Notes: generated by a model not told the origin, from the sequence alone. Shown: positions 16,397-25,787, counted from the first letter of the stretch. The stretch is DNA of 64,000 bases from Pusillimonas sp. TS35 (GCF_009857885.1 NZ_WWER01000001.1:372001-436000); one strand, 5' to 3'. Numbers and translations: made by a program.

Positions 16397-18185
16397 TCTG
16401 CCGCACCTGCCCGGCGTCTACCGTCACATCGACGACAAGGGAGAGGTGCTGTACGTAGGCAAGGCCCGCGACCTCAAGAAGCGCGTCAACTCGTACTTTC
16501 AGAAGAATCTCGCCAGCCCGCGCATCGCCCACATGGTGGCGCGGGTGGTGCGCCTGGAAGTCACGGTAACGCGCTCCGAGGCCGAAGCGCTGCTGCTGGA
16601 AAACAACCTTATCAAGCGGCTCAAGCCGCGCTACAACATCCTGTTCCGGGACGACAAGTCGTACCCCTACCTGATGTTCAGCGGCCACGATGTGCCGCGC
16701 ATCGCCTATTACCGCGGCAGCACCAGCGGTAAGGGCCGCTACTTCGGCCCCTACCCCAATGCGTGGGCGGTGCGTGAAACCATACAAATTCTGCAGCGCG
16801 TGTTTCGTTTGCGCACCTGCGAAGACAGTGTGTATGCCAATCGCTCTCGCCCCTGTCTGCTGTACCAGATCGGGCGTTGTTCCGCACCTTGCGTGGGCTT
16901 GATCTCGTCCGACACGTACCAAGAGGACGTGCGGCGGGCCATACGCTTTCTGGACGGCCATGCCGATGAAGTCCTGCGCGACATCGAGGCGCGCATGCTC
17001 AAGGCTTCCGAGGCGCTGGATTTTGAACAGGCGGCGGTGCTGCGCGACCAGATGGGTGCGCTGGCCAAGGTGTTGCAGCAGCAAAGCATGGAAAAAACCG
17101 GCGATGACGATGTCGATATCATCGCTGTGGCGGCGGCGGGCGGGCGTTTCTGCGTCAATCTTGCCATGGTCCGTGGCGGGCGCCATCTGGGCGACAAAGC
17201 CTTTTTCCCCAGCAATATTCACGAAGACGACAGCGCCGCCGATGTGCTCGCCGCGTTTGTCGCTCAACACTACCCGGACATGGCTATGCCGCCGGTGCTG
17301 GTTTGTTCGCACGCCTTGCCTGATGCCGGGCTGATGGCGTTACTGGCCGAGCAGACCGGCAAACGGGCACGCGTGATTACGCGCCCGCAGGGCATGCGCA
17401 AGACTTGGCTGGAACAAGCGGTACGCAACGCCGAACTGGCCATGGCGCGGATGCTGACCGAGTCCACCGCGCGGGTCGAGCGCACGCTGGCGCTGGCCAC
17501 CGCGCTCGATCTCGATACAGACGACGGCGCGCTGGATGCGCTGCACATCGAGTGCTTCGATATCAGCCATACTGCGGGAGAGGCCACCCAGGCCTCTTGT
17601 GTGGTGTACGAGCATCACGACATGCAGCCATCACTCTACCGGCGCTACAACATCGCTGGTATTACCCCCGGTGACGACTACGCCGCCATGCGCCAGGTGC
17701 TGACGCGGCGCTTTGGCCGCGTTGCCGATGGCCACGCCGAGATGCCAGGCGTGGTGCTCATCGATGGAGGCAAAGGCCAGGTCGAGGTCGCGCGGCAGGT
17801 GTTTGCCGAGCTTGGCCTGGATATCCGTACACTGGTGGGGGTCGCCAAGGGGGAAGGGCGCAAAGTCGGGCTGGAAACGCTGGTTTTTGCGGATGAGCGC
17901 CCGCCGGTGGCGTTGGGCATCGAATCGGCCGCGCTCATGCTGGTGGCGCAGATCCGCGACGAGGCGCACCGCTTTGCAATCACAGGCATGCGCGCCAAGC
18001 GTGCCAAGGCGCGCACCGTATCGCGTCTGGAAGAAATCGAAGGTGTGGGTGCCCGGCGACGCCAACGCCTGCTGGCGCGCTTTGGCGGGTTTTCGGGGGT
18101 GGTCGATGCGAGCATCGACGATCTGCGGTCGGTCGAGGGGATTTCCGACGAATTGGCCGAGCGGATCTATCATGCGCTTCGTTAG
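16359..18185 (+). CDS. uvrC: Excinuclease ABC subunit C
   Basis: Makes both incisions in nucleotide excision repair with UvrB. The 608-residue protein has the N-terminal GIY-YIG nuclease (GVYRHID...[14 protein letters not shown]), a UVR motif at about residues 205-240, the C-terminal RNase H-like nuclease ([28 protein letters not shown]) and tandem helix-hairpin-helix motifs at the end ([19 protein letters not shown]). All domains and full length are present. It starts inside the nagZ 3' end and is followed 51 bases later by pgsA. Confidence 0.96.
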   Translation: MPDVFNLKSFLADLPHLPGVYRHIDDKGEVLYVGKARDLKKRVNSYFQKNLASPRIAHMVARVVRLEVTVTRSEAEALLLENNLIKRLKPRYNILFRDDKSYPYLMFSGHDVPRIAYYRGSTSGKGRYFGPYPNAWAVRETIQILQRVFRLRTCEDSVYANRSRPCLLYQIGRCSAPCVGLISSDTYQEDVRRAIRFLDGHADEVLRDIEARMLKASEALDFEQAAVLRDQMGALAKVLQQQSMEKTGDDDVDIIAVAAAGGRFCVNLAMVRGGRHLGDKAFFPSNIHEDDSAADVLAAFVAQHYPDMAMPPVLVCSHALPDAGLMALLAEQTGKRARVITRPQGMRKTWLEQAVRNAELAMARMLTESTARVERTLALATALDLDTDDGALDALHIECFDISHTAGEATQASCVVYEHHDMQPSLYRRYNIAGITPGDDYAAMRQVLTRRFGRVADGHAEMPGVVLIDGGKGQVEVARQVFAELGLDIRTLVGVAKGEGRKVGLETLVFADERPPVALGIESAALMLVAQIRDEAHRFAITGMRAKRAKARTVSRLEEIEGVGARRRQRLLARFGGFSGVVDASIDDLRSVEGISDELAERIYHALR

Positions 18186-18236
18186 GGCAGATGGGGTAGT
18201 ATCTCACTATGCGTCGATTCAAGAGCAACCCTTACT

Positions 18237-18818
18237 ATGCCCCTTAACCTGCCCATTGCCCTGACCTGGCTGCGTATCGCCTTGATCCCGTTCATTGTGG
18301 TGCTGTACTACATCCCGGGGGGCTTGGTATCCGAGCCGCTGCGTGATGCAATCGCAGCCATCACATTCATCATCGCGGCCCTGACAGACTGGTTCGACGG
18401 CTGGCTGGCGCGGCGCTGGAATCAAACCTCCGCGTTCGGCGCCTTCCTCGATCCCGTGGCAGACAAGCTCATGGTATCAGCCGCGCTGCTGATTTTGCTC
18501 GACCTGGGCCGCGTCGATTCATTCATCGCACTCATCATCATCGGTCGCGAGATCACCATTTCGGCGTTGCGCGAATGGATGGCCAAGATCGGCGCGAGCG
18601 GCAGCGTGGCGGTCCACCAGTTGGGCAAGTTCAAGACTGCCGCGCAAATGGTCGCCATCCCCTGCCTGCTCTACGCACGTCCGCTGGCCGGTGTGCCGCT
18701 CGGCTGGATCGGCGAAGTGCTCATTATCATTGCAGCCATCCTCACAGTCTGGTCCATGTGCTACTACCTGAGCCGCGCCTGGCCTGAAATTCGCTCCAAG
18801 TCCGATAAAACCTCTTGA
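18237..18818 (+). CDS. pgsA: CDP-diacylglycerol--glycerol-3-phosphate 3-phosphatidyltransferase
   Basis: Inner-membrane enzyme committing CDP-diacylglycerol to phosphatidylglycerol synthesis. The 193-residue protein contains the CDP-alcohol phosphotransferase signature as DWFDGWLARRW...GAFLDPVADK (about residues 46-77), with all the metal-binding aspartates, and several hydrophobic helices. The uvrC-pgsA order is conserved widely in proteobacteria. No tRNA genes follow it here, although they commonly do elsewhere. Confidence 0.95.
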   Translation: MPLNLPIALTWLRIALIPFIVVLYYIPGGLVSEPLRDAIAAITFIIAALTDWFDGWLARRWNQTSAFGAFLDPVADKLMVSAALLILLDLGRVDSFIALIIIGREITISALREWMAKIGASGSVAVHQLGKFKTAAQMVAIPCLLYARPLAGVPLGWIGEVLIIIAAILTVWSMCYYLSRAWPEIRSKSDKTS

Positions 18819-18836
18819 CAATGACATGTAGCCGCC

Positions 18837-20135
18837 ATGACCACAGCCAATCCCGCCCTGGAGGGCGTCGCTCCTGACTCCATCACCCTGAAGCGGCAAG
18901 ACTGGAAGATCATCGGCCTGATCGGGTCGGCGCACGGCTGCTCCCATTTCTTCCAACTGGTGTTCCCCACGCTTTACCTGTCCCTGGCGCAAGAATACGG
19001 CTACGACTACGTCAAGCTGGGGTTGCTGGTCTCGATCTTCTTTGTCGTCTCGTGCATCGGGCAGGCCAGTTCGGGTTTTGTCGTGGATCGCATCGGGCCG
19101 GCGCCGGTGCTGCGCTTCGGGCTCGGCAGCTTCGTGGTGGCCGGCGTGCTCATCGGCGCATCCAACGGCTATGCCATGCTGGTGCTGGCGGCCGTCATCG
19201 GAGGCGCGGGCAATTCTGTCTTTCATCCGGCCGACTTTTCCATCATCAATCATCGTGTCAGCCCCCGCAGGTTGGGGCATGCGTTCAGCACGCACGGGTG
19301 GACGGGCAGCCTGGGCTGGGCGCTTACGCCACTGTTCATGGCCACGTTCATTGCCATTGCCAACTGGCGCGTCGCGGCATTCGCAGCGGCGGCGCTGGTG
19401 GCTTGTGTGCTGGCGCTTGCCTGGCTGGGCCGCAGCCTGCTTACCGGCAGTGCGCCTGCGCCCACCATCGATGGTGCACAGTCGGGGCCTTCGAACGAAA
19501 CCGACCTGGCCAGCAAGTCAGTGGGTGCTACGCTGGCTACGCTGCTGGTGCGGCCTGGCTTATGGGGCGCTTTCCTGTTCTTTGCCTGCACATCCATCGC
19601 CCTGTCGGCAGTGCAAAACTACACCATACCCATGTTGGGCGGCACCTATGGCATCGACAAAGTGCTGGCCGGCACTACGCTGTCCGCCTATATGCTGGCG
19701 GCCGCCGCCGGCATGGCGGCAGGTGGTTTTCTGGCAGGTGCTACCCCCAACAGCGAACGCACGGTGGCCATATCGTTGGTGTTAGCGGGTGGCCTGCTGG
19801 TGGTGCTGGCCCTGGGGGTGGTCTCGCCCGTGTTCGCCATGGTGTTGGTCGGGCTGGCAGGGTTTTGTTCGGGGGTGTCGGCACCTTCCCGCGACATGCT
19901 CATCCGCCGCGTCGCGCCCAAGGGAGCCACCGGCACAGTTTACGGCCTGGTGTATTCGGGCATGGATGTAGGCTCTTCGCTGGCGCCTGTTGGCTTTGGC
20001 TTGCTGCTTGATGCCGGTTTTGGCCGCGGCCCCTGGTACGGTGCCGCCGTCAGTTTTGCGATCGCTGCAGTGCTGGCCATGCTGGTGGGGCGCGCCGCTG
20101 GCCGGCCCACCATACCTGCGGGGCAGGCCGCCTGA
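18837..20135 (+). CDS. MFS transporter, fosmidomycin-resistance (Fsr) type
   Basis: Twelve-helix major facilitator of the Fsr-like subfamily, some of whose members export fosmidomycin. The 432-residue protein opens with a charged tail, then IGSAHGCSHFFQLVFPTLY, matching the Fsr signature of a first helix with His and Gln. FHPADFS and a DR-containing loop after helix two follow. A hydrophilic central loop at about residues 200-230 splits two six-helix halves. The substrate cannot be fixed from sequence. It starts 18 bases after pgsA and may be cotranscribed. Confidence 0.85.
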   Translation: MTTANPALEGVAPDSITLKRQDWKIIGLIGSAHGCSHFFQLVFPTLYLSLAQEYGYDYVKLGLLVSIFFVVSCIGQASSGFVVDRIGPAPVLRFGLGSFVVAGVLIGASNGYAMLVLAAVIGGAGNSVFHPADFSIINHRVSPRRLGHAFSTHGWTGSLGWALTPLFMATFIAIANWRVAAFAAAALVACVLALAWLGRSLLTGSAPAPTIDGAQSGPSNETDLASKSVGATLATLLVRPGLWGAFLFFACTSIALSAVQNYTIPMLGGTYGIDKVLAGTTLSAYMLAAAAGMAAGGFLAGATPNSERTVAISLVLAGGLLVVLALGVVSPVFAMVLVGLAGFCSGVSAPSRDMLIRRVAPKGATGTVYGLVYSGMDVGSSLAPVGFGLLLDAGFGRGPWYGAAVSFAIAAVLAMLVGRAAGRPTIPAGQAA

Positions 20136-20245
20136 GCCCCGGTGTTGCCGCGTTTCTGCGGTGCGCGCAATGTTGGCGGCGATAGCCTGTCAGCCCGCCG
20201 CCGTCGCTGATGTTCGAAACAATACGGATGCCGCAGGCTGAGCGA

Positions 20246-21070
20246 CTATTGTCGTATCGTGCGCGTATGCACCGGCCCTTGCGGCGTGCTTCCGCGCCAG
20301 GGGTTGATGTCCAACCCTCCGCGCCTTGTATAGCGCGCATACACCATCAGTTGTTCCGGCCGACAGGCCCGCATGATGTCGCAATACATCTTTTCCACGC
20401 AATGCTCATGGAACTCGGTGTGGCGGCGCAGCGACACCACATACCGCAGCAAGGCCTCGCGATCGATGCGCGGGCCCGTATAACGCACCTGCACGCTGCC
20501 CCAGTCGGGCTGGCCGGTGACCGGACAATTTGACTTGAGTAGGTCCGACACCAGTGTTTCGGTGACGCGCGTTGCACCAGGGGCACAGCGCAGCAAATCA
20601 GTGCGAGGTGTGTAGTCGGCAATCTCGATATCGGCGCCGTCGATGTTATCGCCCTCGAGAGGTTCGCAGCGTTGGGTGTCGCACCCGCTCAGTGGCGTCA
20701 GCGATACCTCGACAAGGCTTCCCGCCGCAGCGCTCAAGTCGCGTACGAGGATGTGCGTCAGTTCGTCAACGCTCTGCATTCGCTCTTCACTGAATGAGTT
20801 CAGATAAAGCTTGAACGATTTGGACTCGACCAGATAGGGGCTGGACCAAGGAAATTCGAACCGCCCTATAGCCACCACTGGCTTGCCACGCGGCGTCAGC
20901 CACGAAAGTTCATAGGCGTTCCAGATATCGGCGCCATGCCATACGGCCGGGGTATGCAAGGCTTGCCGATTGAGGGCTCGCGCAACCGGAAACAATAACG
21001 AAGCGTCATAAGCGCGAGGGTAAGCCACCTCGCGTCCTAGAGGCGCCTGGGTAAACGGAATGTCATGCAT
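20246..21070 (-). CDS. queF: NADPH-dependent 7-cyano-7-deazaguanine reductase
   Basis: Reduces preQ0 to preQ1 in queuosine biosynthesis. It is the long, bimodular QueF form at 274 residues. The NADPH-binding QueF stretch ESKSFKLYLNSF is in the N-terminal half. The catalytic cysteine lies in KSNCPVTGQPDWGSV, followed by FHEHCVE and the C-terminal ARYTRRGGLDINPWR. I start at ATG 21070 because this matches the length of other QueF proteins; an in-frame ATG at 21124 would add 18 unconserved residues. The gene is divergent from aceA. A decayed queH, acting later in the same pathway, lies at 35324-35523. Confidence 0.94.
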   Translation of the reverse strand: MHDIPFTQAPLGREVAYPRAYDASLLFPVARALNRQALHTPAVWHGADIWNAYELSWLTPRGKPVVAIGRFEFPWSSPYLVESKSFKLYLNSFSEERMQSVDELTHILVRDLSAAAGSLVEVSLTPLSGCDTQRCEPLEGDNIDGADIEIADYTPRTDLLRCAPGATRVTETLVSDLLKSNCPVTGQPDWGSVQVRYTGPRIDREALLRYVVSLRRHTEFHEHCVEKMYCDIMRACRPEQLMVYARYTRRGGLDINPWRGSTPQGPVHTRTIRQ

Positions 21071-21095
21071 TCGAACATTGTACTGCCTGCGACTA

Positions 21096-21187
21096 TTTTT
21101 CACATTATGAAAAACGTTGTTCATATCGTGAAATTCCTATGCTGCAATGCGCTTTTAAACATTTCACGAACGGAAAAATAGTTTCAC
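21096..21187. promoter_or_regulatory. Cluster of TTTCAC/GTGAAA elements between queF and aceA
   Basis: A palindrome TTTTTCA-N5-TGAAAAA occupies 21096-21114. TCGTGAAAT (21126-21134) and ATTTCACGA (21161-21169) are exact inverted repeats of one another, and another TTTCAC occurs at 21182-21187. Such repetition of one half-site in a divergent intergenic region suggests binding of a dimeric regulator. Which gene it serves, and the regulator, are unknown. Confidence 0.45.
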
Positions 21188-21236
21188 AATGCGGTAAGAA
21201 AACCGTAAGAGATTGATTATAAATAATAAAATTATA

Positions 21237-21252
21237 TGTCTTATATAAGACA
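21237..21252. promoter_or_regulatory. Perfect 16-bp palindrome upstream of aceA
   Basis: TGTCTTATATAAGACA at 21237-21252 is a perfect palindrome in the A+T-rich leader, 115 bases before the aceA start codon. Form and size fit an operator of a GntR-type or similar dimeric regulator of acetate or propionate metabolism; the regulator is inferred, not identified. Confidence 0.6.
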
Positions 21253-21367
21253 AAAACCGATATTGCCCCGCAGCATCCGAGTAGACTTTTCCTCAACGGC
21301 GACACTTTTTCGCCACCCGGTTTCAAGCTCTATTTTCATCATTGCATTCCACAAAAAGGAAATCATC

Positions 21368-22696
21368 ATGTCTACTCGCGAAAACGAAATCCGTACACTG
21401 CAGCGCACTTGGGCTGAAGAGCCACGCTGGCAAGGCATCAAGCGCAGCTATGGCGCCGATGAGGTGATCCGCCTGCGCGGCTCGGTGGCGGTGGAGCATA
21501 CGCTTGCACGGCGCGGCGCCGAAAAACTCTGGTCGCTGCTGCACACAGAGGATTTCGTCAATGCGCTGGGTGCGCTTACAGGCAACCAGGCCATGCAGCA
21601 GGTCAAGGCCGGTCTCAAGGCTATTTATCTGTCTGGCTGGCAGGTGGCCGGGGATGCCAACGGCGCGGGCGAGATGTACCCTGACCAGTCGCTGTATCCT
21701 GCCAACTCGGTGCCGCAAGTGGTTCGCCGCATCAACAACGCCCTCACGCGCTGCGACCAGATCCAATGGATGGAAGGCAAGAACCCTGGCGACGAAGGCT
21801 ATATCGACTACTTTGCACCTATTGTCGCTGATGCTGAAGCCGGGTTTGGTGGTGTACTCAACGCTTTTGAACTGATGAAGGCGATGATTGAGGCGGGTGC
21901 GGCAGGTGTCCACTTCGAGGATCAGTTGGCATCGGTGAAGAAGTGCGGGCACATGGGCGGTAAAGTGCTGGTGCCTACCCGTGAGGCGGTGGCCAAGTTG
22001 GTGTCTGCGCGCCTGGCCGCCGACGTTATGGGTGTGCCCACGGTGCTCGTGGCGCGTACCGACGCCGACGCGGCCGACTTGGTCACTAGCGATATCGATC
22101 CGTCCGATCAACCCTTCATCACTGGCGAACGTACCGTGGAAGGCTTCTACCGCACCCGCGCCGGCATTGATCAGGCGATTTCCCGCGGCCTGGCCTATGC
22201 GCCATACGCCGACTTGGTGTGGTGCGAAACCTCCACCCCCAATCTCGAGTACGCACGCAAGTTCGCCGAAGCCATCCATCGTCAATTCCCCGGCAAGCTG
22301 CTTTCCTACAACTGCTCGCCTTCCTTCAACTGGAAGAAAAACCTGGACGACGCCACGGTGGCCAAGTTCCAGCGCGAGCTGGGCGCCATGGGCTATAAGT
22401 TCCAGTTCATCACGCTCGCAGGCTTCCATGCGCTGAACTACGGCATGTTCGAATTGGCGCACGGCTACGCCCGCCGTCAGATGAGCGCTTTCGTCGAGCT
22501 GCAGCAGAAGGAATTCGCCGCGGCCGACCTGGGCTTTACCGCCGTCAAGCATCAGCGTGAAGTAGGTACTGGCTATTTTGACGCTGTGACGCAGACAATC
22601 GAAGGCGGTCAATCTTCGACCACGGCATTGACCGGCTCGACCGAAGAAGCCCAGTTCGACCACGACACCCAGAAGGACGGCTTGCGCGTGGCCTGA
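21368..22696 (+). CDS. aceA: Isocitrate lyase
   Basis: First enzyme of the glyoxylate shunt; it splits isocitrate to succinate and glyoxylate. The 442-residue protein carries the catalytic loop KKCGHMGGK, with the nucleophilic Cys at about residue 193. Metal-binding and substrate segments such as [10 protein letters not shown] and YNCSPSFNW are present. I start at ATG 21368, preceded by AAAAAGGAAATC; the open frame extends further upstream through A+T-rich promoter sequence. A strong terminator follows. The leader of over 100 bases holds a perfect palindrome, so transcriptional control by carbon source is likely. Confidence 0.95.
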   Translation: MSTRENEIRTLQRTWAEEPRWQGIKRSYGADEVIRLRGSVAVEHTLARRGAEKLWSLLHTEDFVNALGALTGNQAMQQVKAGLKAIYLSGWQVAGDANGAGEMYPDQSLYPANSVPQVVRRINNALTRCDQIQWMEGKNPGDEGYIDYFAPIVADAEAGFGGVLNAFELMKAMIEAGAAGVHFEDQLASVKKCGHMGGKVLVPTREAVAKLVSARLAADVMGVPTVLVARTDADAADLVTSDIDPSDQPFITGERTVEGFYRTRAGIDQAISRGLAYAPYADLVWCETSTPNLEYARKFAEAIHRQFPGKLLSYNCSPSFNWKKNLDDATVAKFQRELGAMGYKFQFITLAGFHALNYGMFELAHGYARRQMSAFVELQQKEFAAADLGFTAVKHQREVGTGYFDAVTQTIEGGQSSTTALTGSTEEAQFDHDTQKDGLRVA

Positions 22697-22770
22697 CGCC
22701 GCAACGCCAAAAGTGGTTCAAGGCGTCGCTAAGCTGTGCCGGTAGTGGCACGTGTCAGGCGGTCGCCAGA

Positions 22771-22809
22771 AAGAAAAACGCAGCCAAACTGGCTGCGTTT
22801 TTCTTTTTG
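22771..22809 (+). terminator. Strong intrinsic terminator of aceA
   Basis: AAGAAAAACGCAGCCA (22771-22786) and TGGCTGCGTTTTTCTT (22790-22805) form a perfect 16-bp stem with loop AAC, followed by further T residues. The A-rich left side lets it work on the opposite strand too. Confidence 0.92.
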
Positions 22810-23004
22810 TTGGCAGATATATGACTATTGCTGAAAGATAATCGATTTTTAGGTAAGATGGGGGCCTTTCGGCAGCGGGCTTCATACGTGCTGCCGGCCA
22901 CGGCCTGAGCGAACGTTAATTGTTGTAGGCGCGCCACGCAAGGGTTACTAGCGCAGTGGGCTGCCTGTGCGCCTTCATATGGATCAAACACTGACCCCAG
23001 GCGT
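22810..23004. other. Intergenic region before the FNR promoter; no gene seen
   Basis: No convincing open frame. It contains a 7-bp inverted repeat, CGGCAGC (22870-22876) with GCTGCCG (22890-22896). A loose promoter-like pair lies upstream, TTGCTG near 22828 and TAAGAT near 22854. A small RNA or an upstream transcript start is possible but unsupported. Confidence 0.3.
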
Positions 23005-23046
23005 TTGATATAAATCAATACTCAGGTAAACCCTAGGTCATATAGT
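23005..23046 (+). promoter_or_regulatory. FNR-dependent (class II) promoter of the cbb3 locus
   Basis: TTGATATAAATCAA at 23005-23018 is a perfect match to the FNR consensus TTGAT-N4-ATCAA. A -10 element TATAGT lies at 23041-23046, predicting a start near 23053. That would put the FNR site centre at about -41.5, the class II activator geometry. The first downstream gene begins at 23054. Confidence 0.88.
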
Positions 23047-23053
23047 CTCCGCC

Positions 23054-24019
23054 ATGCGCGCATATTCCATTTTTGCTACACCTCAACAACTGTCGGCAGA
23101 CGATCGTTTGATTCGCCGCCGCATGCTCGCGCGCATGGGGCTGGCATGGTTGGGCATGATGCAAGTCATGATGTTCGCGTTTCCTGGCTATCTGCGTTCA
23201 CCTTCCATGGCGCCGGACAATCTTGCATTGCTCGACCAAGCCATCTACATGATGAACTGGATCAGCCTGGCGCTGACTGTGCCGGTTGCGCTCTACTGCG
23301 CGTCTCCAGTGTGGCGCGGCGCATGGCGCCAGCTTCGGCGCGGTCACGTCGGCATGGATGTCCCCGTCGCGCTCGGCATTGCCGCCGCCTTCATTCCCAG
23401 CGCCCGCGCCACGTTCGCCGGGCACGGCGAAGTCTATTTCGATTCGGTCACCATGTTTGTGGCCTTTCTGCTCACCGCCCGCTACCTCGAGTTATGCGCA
23501 CGCCAGTCCATCGAGGCAGGCGCCGGCCATGTTCGTATCGAGCAGTTCCGGGCGTCCATATCGGGTCATGCCAACACCTTGGCTTTCTGGTTCGTTGCAG
23601 TGCAGCTAGCGCTGGCCTTTATCGTGGGCGCGGTCTGGTTTTACTACGCTCCCGAACGTGCCGTGAGCATCATGGTTGCACTGCTGGTCATGAGCTGCCC
23701 TTGTGCCATGGCCATGGCCGCTCCCACCGCGGTCGCTGCTGCACATGCTTCGTTGTCCGCACGCGGCACGCTGCCCGCAGGCGAGCTTTCCTCCCTCGTT
23801 GCCGCCACACGCCGTGTGGCGCGCCAGAATCTTTATGGTGCGGTTATCTGGCATCTGCTGATGACGCCACTGGCTGCCGTCGGTCTGGTGGCTCCCTGGG
23901 TGGCCGCCATCACCATGCTGGTTTCGTCGCTTGCCGTGGCCGCCAACGCGTGGCGCCTGTTTCGTCGGCAAACTCGCGGGTCGCACCCATCCTGGGCTAC
24001 GGAGCCTGCCCGGAGCTGA
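23054..24019 (+). CDS. CcoI-like P1B-ATPase membrane core lacking all catalytic domains
   Basis: Homologous to the copper-transporting P1B-ATPase CcoI/FixI that supplies cbb3 oxidase, but only the membrane part remains. The 321 residues give eight hydrophobic segments in the expected order: about 25-45, 62-82, 102-117, 127-147, 173-195, 202-228, 259-280 and 283-300. The transmembrane metal motif SCPCA is intact at 214-218, and the last helix keeps MLVSSLAVAANAWRL. The N-terminal metal-binding domain, the actuator domain with TGE (expected near 150-170) and the P/N domains with DKTGT (expected after about 238) are absent. The frame is uninterrupted and codon use resembles the neighbours, so it does not look like decay. 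It occupies the usual ccoI position before ccoS, directly behind an FNR promoter. ATP-driven transport is not possible as encoded. Confidence 0.8.
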   Translation: MRAYSIFATPQQLSADDRLIRRRMLARMGLAWLGMMQVMMFAFPGYLRSPSMAPDNLALLDQAIYMMNWISLALTVPVALYCASPVWRGAWRQLRRGHVGMDVPVALGIAAAFIPSARATFAGHGEVYFDSVTMFVAFLLTARYLELCARQSIEAGAGHVRIEQFRASISGHANTLAFWFVAVQLALAFIVGAVWFYYAPERAVSIMVALLVMSCPCAMAMAAPTAVAAAHASLSARGTLPAGELSSLVAATRRVARQNLYGAVIWHLLMTPLAAVGLVAPWVAAITMLVSSLAVAANAWRLFRRQTRGSHPSWATEPARS

Positions 24020-24022
24020 GTT

Positions 24023-24229
24023 ATGTCGGGGTCACTGCTGCTTCTGTTGCCCATCTCGCTGGTAATGGCCGTCCTCATCGGGGCGGCCTTCTGGTGGGCG
24101 ATCTTTGCGGGGCAGTTCGACGACGCTGGTGACGCAGGCCGGTCCATTTTGCAGGATGACGACAGCACGGCGGCGGCGGGGCAGACGTCGGGCGGCAGGG
24201 CAGACATGCCTGGGGATACGCGCCGCTGA
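24023..24229 (+). CDS. ccoS: cbb3-type oxidase assembly protein CcoS
   Basis: Small membrane protein needed for cofactor insertion into cbb3 oxidase. The 68-residue protein has one N-terminal helix followed by the CcoS-typical WAIFAGQFDDAGDAGRSIL, here as FWWAIFAGQFDD and GRSILQDDD. A polar tail rich in Asp, Gly and Arg completes it. It starts three bases after the CcoI-like gene and is followed 57 bases later by ccoN, so they are likely on one transcript. Confidence 0.9.
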   Translation: MSGSLLLLLPISLVMAVLIGAAFWWAIFAGQFDDAGDAGRSILQDDDSTAAAGQTSGGRADMPGDTRR

Positions 24230-24286
24230 GGCGCACTGTTACAAGAATCAAATCGTTGTTGTTTAAATCAATCTGAGGGGAAACTC

Positions 24287-25777
24287 ATGAGCGCTTCTGA
24301 TACTGCTGGCAAGCAGGTCGAGGTCTTCAATTACGGGGTGGTCCGGCAGTTCACGATCGCCACCGTATTCTGGGGGATCGTCGGCATGGCTGTCGGCGTC
24401 CTGATCGCTGCCCAGCTCATCTGGCCGGAGCTTAATTTCAATACGCCCTGGCTAAGTTATGGTCGCCTGCGTCCATTGCATACCAACGGCGTCATTTTCG
24501 CCTTCGGCGGTAATGCACTGTTTGCAACCTCGTACTACGTGGTACAGCGCACCTGTCAGGCTCGCCTGTTCAGCGACAAGCTTTCCGCTTTCACCTTCTG
24601 GGGCTGGCAACTGGCGCTCGTGGCCGCCGTCATCACGCTGCCCATGGGTTTCACCAGCACCAAAGAGTACGCCGAACTCGAATGGCCGATCGATATTCTG
24701 ATCGCCTTGGTTTGGGTGGCATACGCCGTGGTGTTCTTCGGCACTATCGCCAAGCGCCGTGTCAAGCACATCTATGTGGCCAACTGGTTCTTCGGCTCGT
24801 ACATCCTCACCATCGCCGTCCTGCATATCTTCAACAACCTCGAAATGCCGGTATCGCTCTGGAAATCGTACTCAGCCTATTCGGGTGTGCAAGATGCCAT
24901 GGTGCAGTGGTGGTATGGCCACAATGCCGTGGGCTTCTTTCTCACCACCAGCTTCCTGGGCATGATGTACTACTTCGTGCCCAAGCAGGCCGGCCGTCCC
25001 ATTTATTCGTACCGCCTGTCCATCGTCCACTTCTGGGCACTTGCGTTCACATACATGTGGGCCGGTCCGCACCACCTGCTGTACACCTCGCTGCCCGACT
25101 GGACCCAATCGCTGGGCATGGCGCTGTCGCTGATTCTGCTGGCACCGTCCTGGGGCGGCATGATCAACGGCATCATGACGATGTCTGGCGCATGGCACAA
25201 ACTGCGCACCGACCCCATCCTCAAGTTCCTTGTGGTGGCGTTGTCGTTCTACGGCATGTCCACGTTCGAGGGCTCGATGATGTCTATCCGCACGGTCAAT
25301 GCGCTGTCGCACTACACCGACTGGACAGTGGGCCACGTACATTCCGGCGCGCTTGGTTGGGTGGCCATGATCACCTTCGGTTCGTTGTATTACCTGATTC
25401 CGCGCCTGTATGGTCGTACGCAAATGGCCAACATGAAGCTGGTTGAGCTGCACTTCTGGGTTGCGACGCTGGGCGTGGTGCTGTACATCGCCTCTATGTG
25501 GATCGCCGGTGTGATGCAAGGCCTGATGTGGCGCGCCACCGAAGCTGACGGCACGCTCACTTACAGCTTCGTCGAAGCAGTCAAGGCTACATACCCGTTC
25601 TACGCCATACGCTTGATGGGCGGGTTGTTGTTCCTGTCGGGCATGTGCCTGATGGCCTACAACACCTGGATCACGGTGCGCCGCCAAACCAAGGTAAACC
25701 CGGCTGTGCCCCTGTACAGCCCTGACGCCCGCGACCCGGCCTTTGTCGGTCCCGCGACGCAAGTGGCTTCGGCTTGA
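24287..25777 (+). CDS. ccoN: cbb3-type cytochrome c oxidase subunit I
   Basis: Catalytic haem-copper subunit of the high-affinity terminal oxidase. The 496-residue protein has about 12 membrane helices and the conserved histidines in [10 protein letters not shown] (haem b), [10 protein letters not shown] (CuB), [10 protein letters not shown] (CuB pair) and [11 protein letters not shown] (haem ligands). Length fits the family. GAGGGG precedes ATG 24287. It is the first structural gene of ccoNOQP. Confidence 0.96.
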   Translation: MSASDTAGKQVEVFNYGVVRQFTIATVFWGIVGMAVGVLIAAQLIWPELNFNTPWLSYGRLRPLHTNGVIFAFGGNALFATSYYVVQRTCQARLFSDKLSAFTFWGWQLALVAAVITLPMGFTSTKEYAELEWPIDILIALVWVAYAVVFFGTIAKRRVKHIYVANWFFGSYILTIAVLHIFNNLEMPVSLWKSYSAYSGVQDAMVQWWYGHNAVGFFLTTSFLGMMYYFVPKQAGRPIYSYRLSIVHFWALAFTYMWAGPHHLLYTSLPDWTQSLGMALSLILLAPSWGGMINGIMTMSGAWHKLRTDPILKFLVVALSFYGMSTFEGSMMSIRTVNALSHYTDWTVGHVHSGALGWVAMITFGSLYYLIPRLYGRTQMANMKLVELHFWVATLGVVLYIASMWIAGVMQGLMWRATEADGTLTYSFVEAVKATYPFYAIRLMGGLLFLSGMCLMAYNTWITVRRQTKVNPAVPLYSPDARDPAFVGPATQVASA

Positions 25778-25787
25778 GGAGAAGAAA

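Noticed and set aside
21323-22663. 446-residue minus-strand frame opposite aceA
   Set aside because: It shadows isocitrate lyase codons and has no independent support.
23054-24019. Simple pseudogene call for the short CcoI-like gene
   Set aside because: All eight membrane segments remain in frame and the losses fall exactly at soluble-domain borders, which random decay would not produce. I kept it as a coding gene.
24245-24280. Second FNR-like box before ccoN
   Set aside because: TTG and CAA half-sites are present, but the spacing is one base short of the consensus, so I do not count it as an FNR site.
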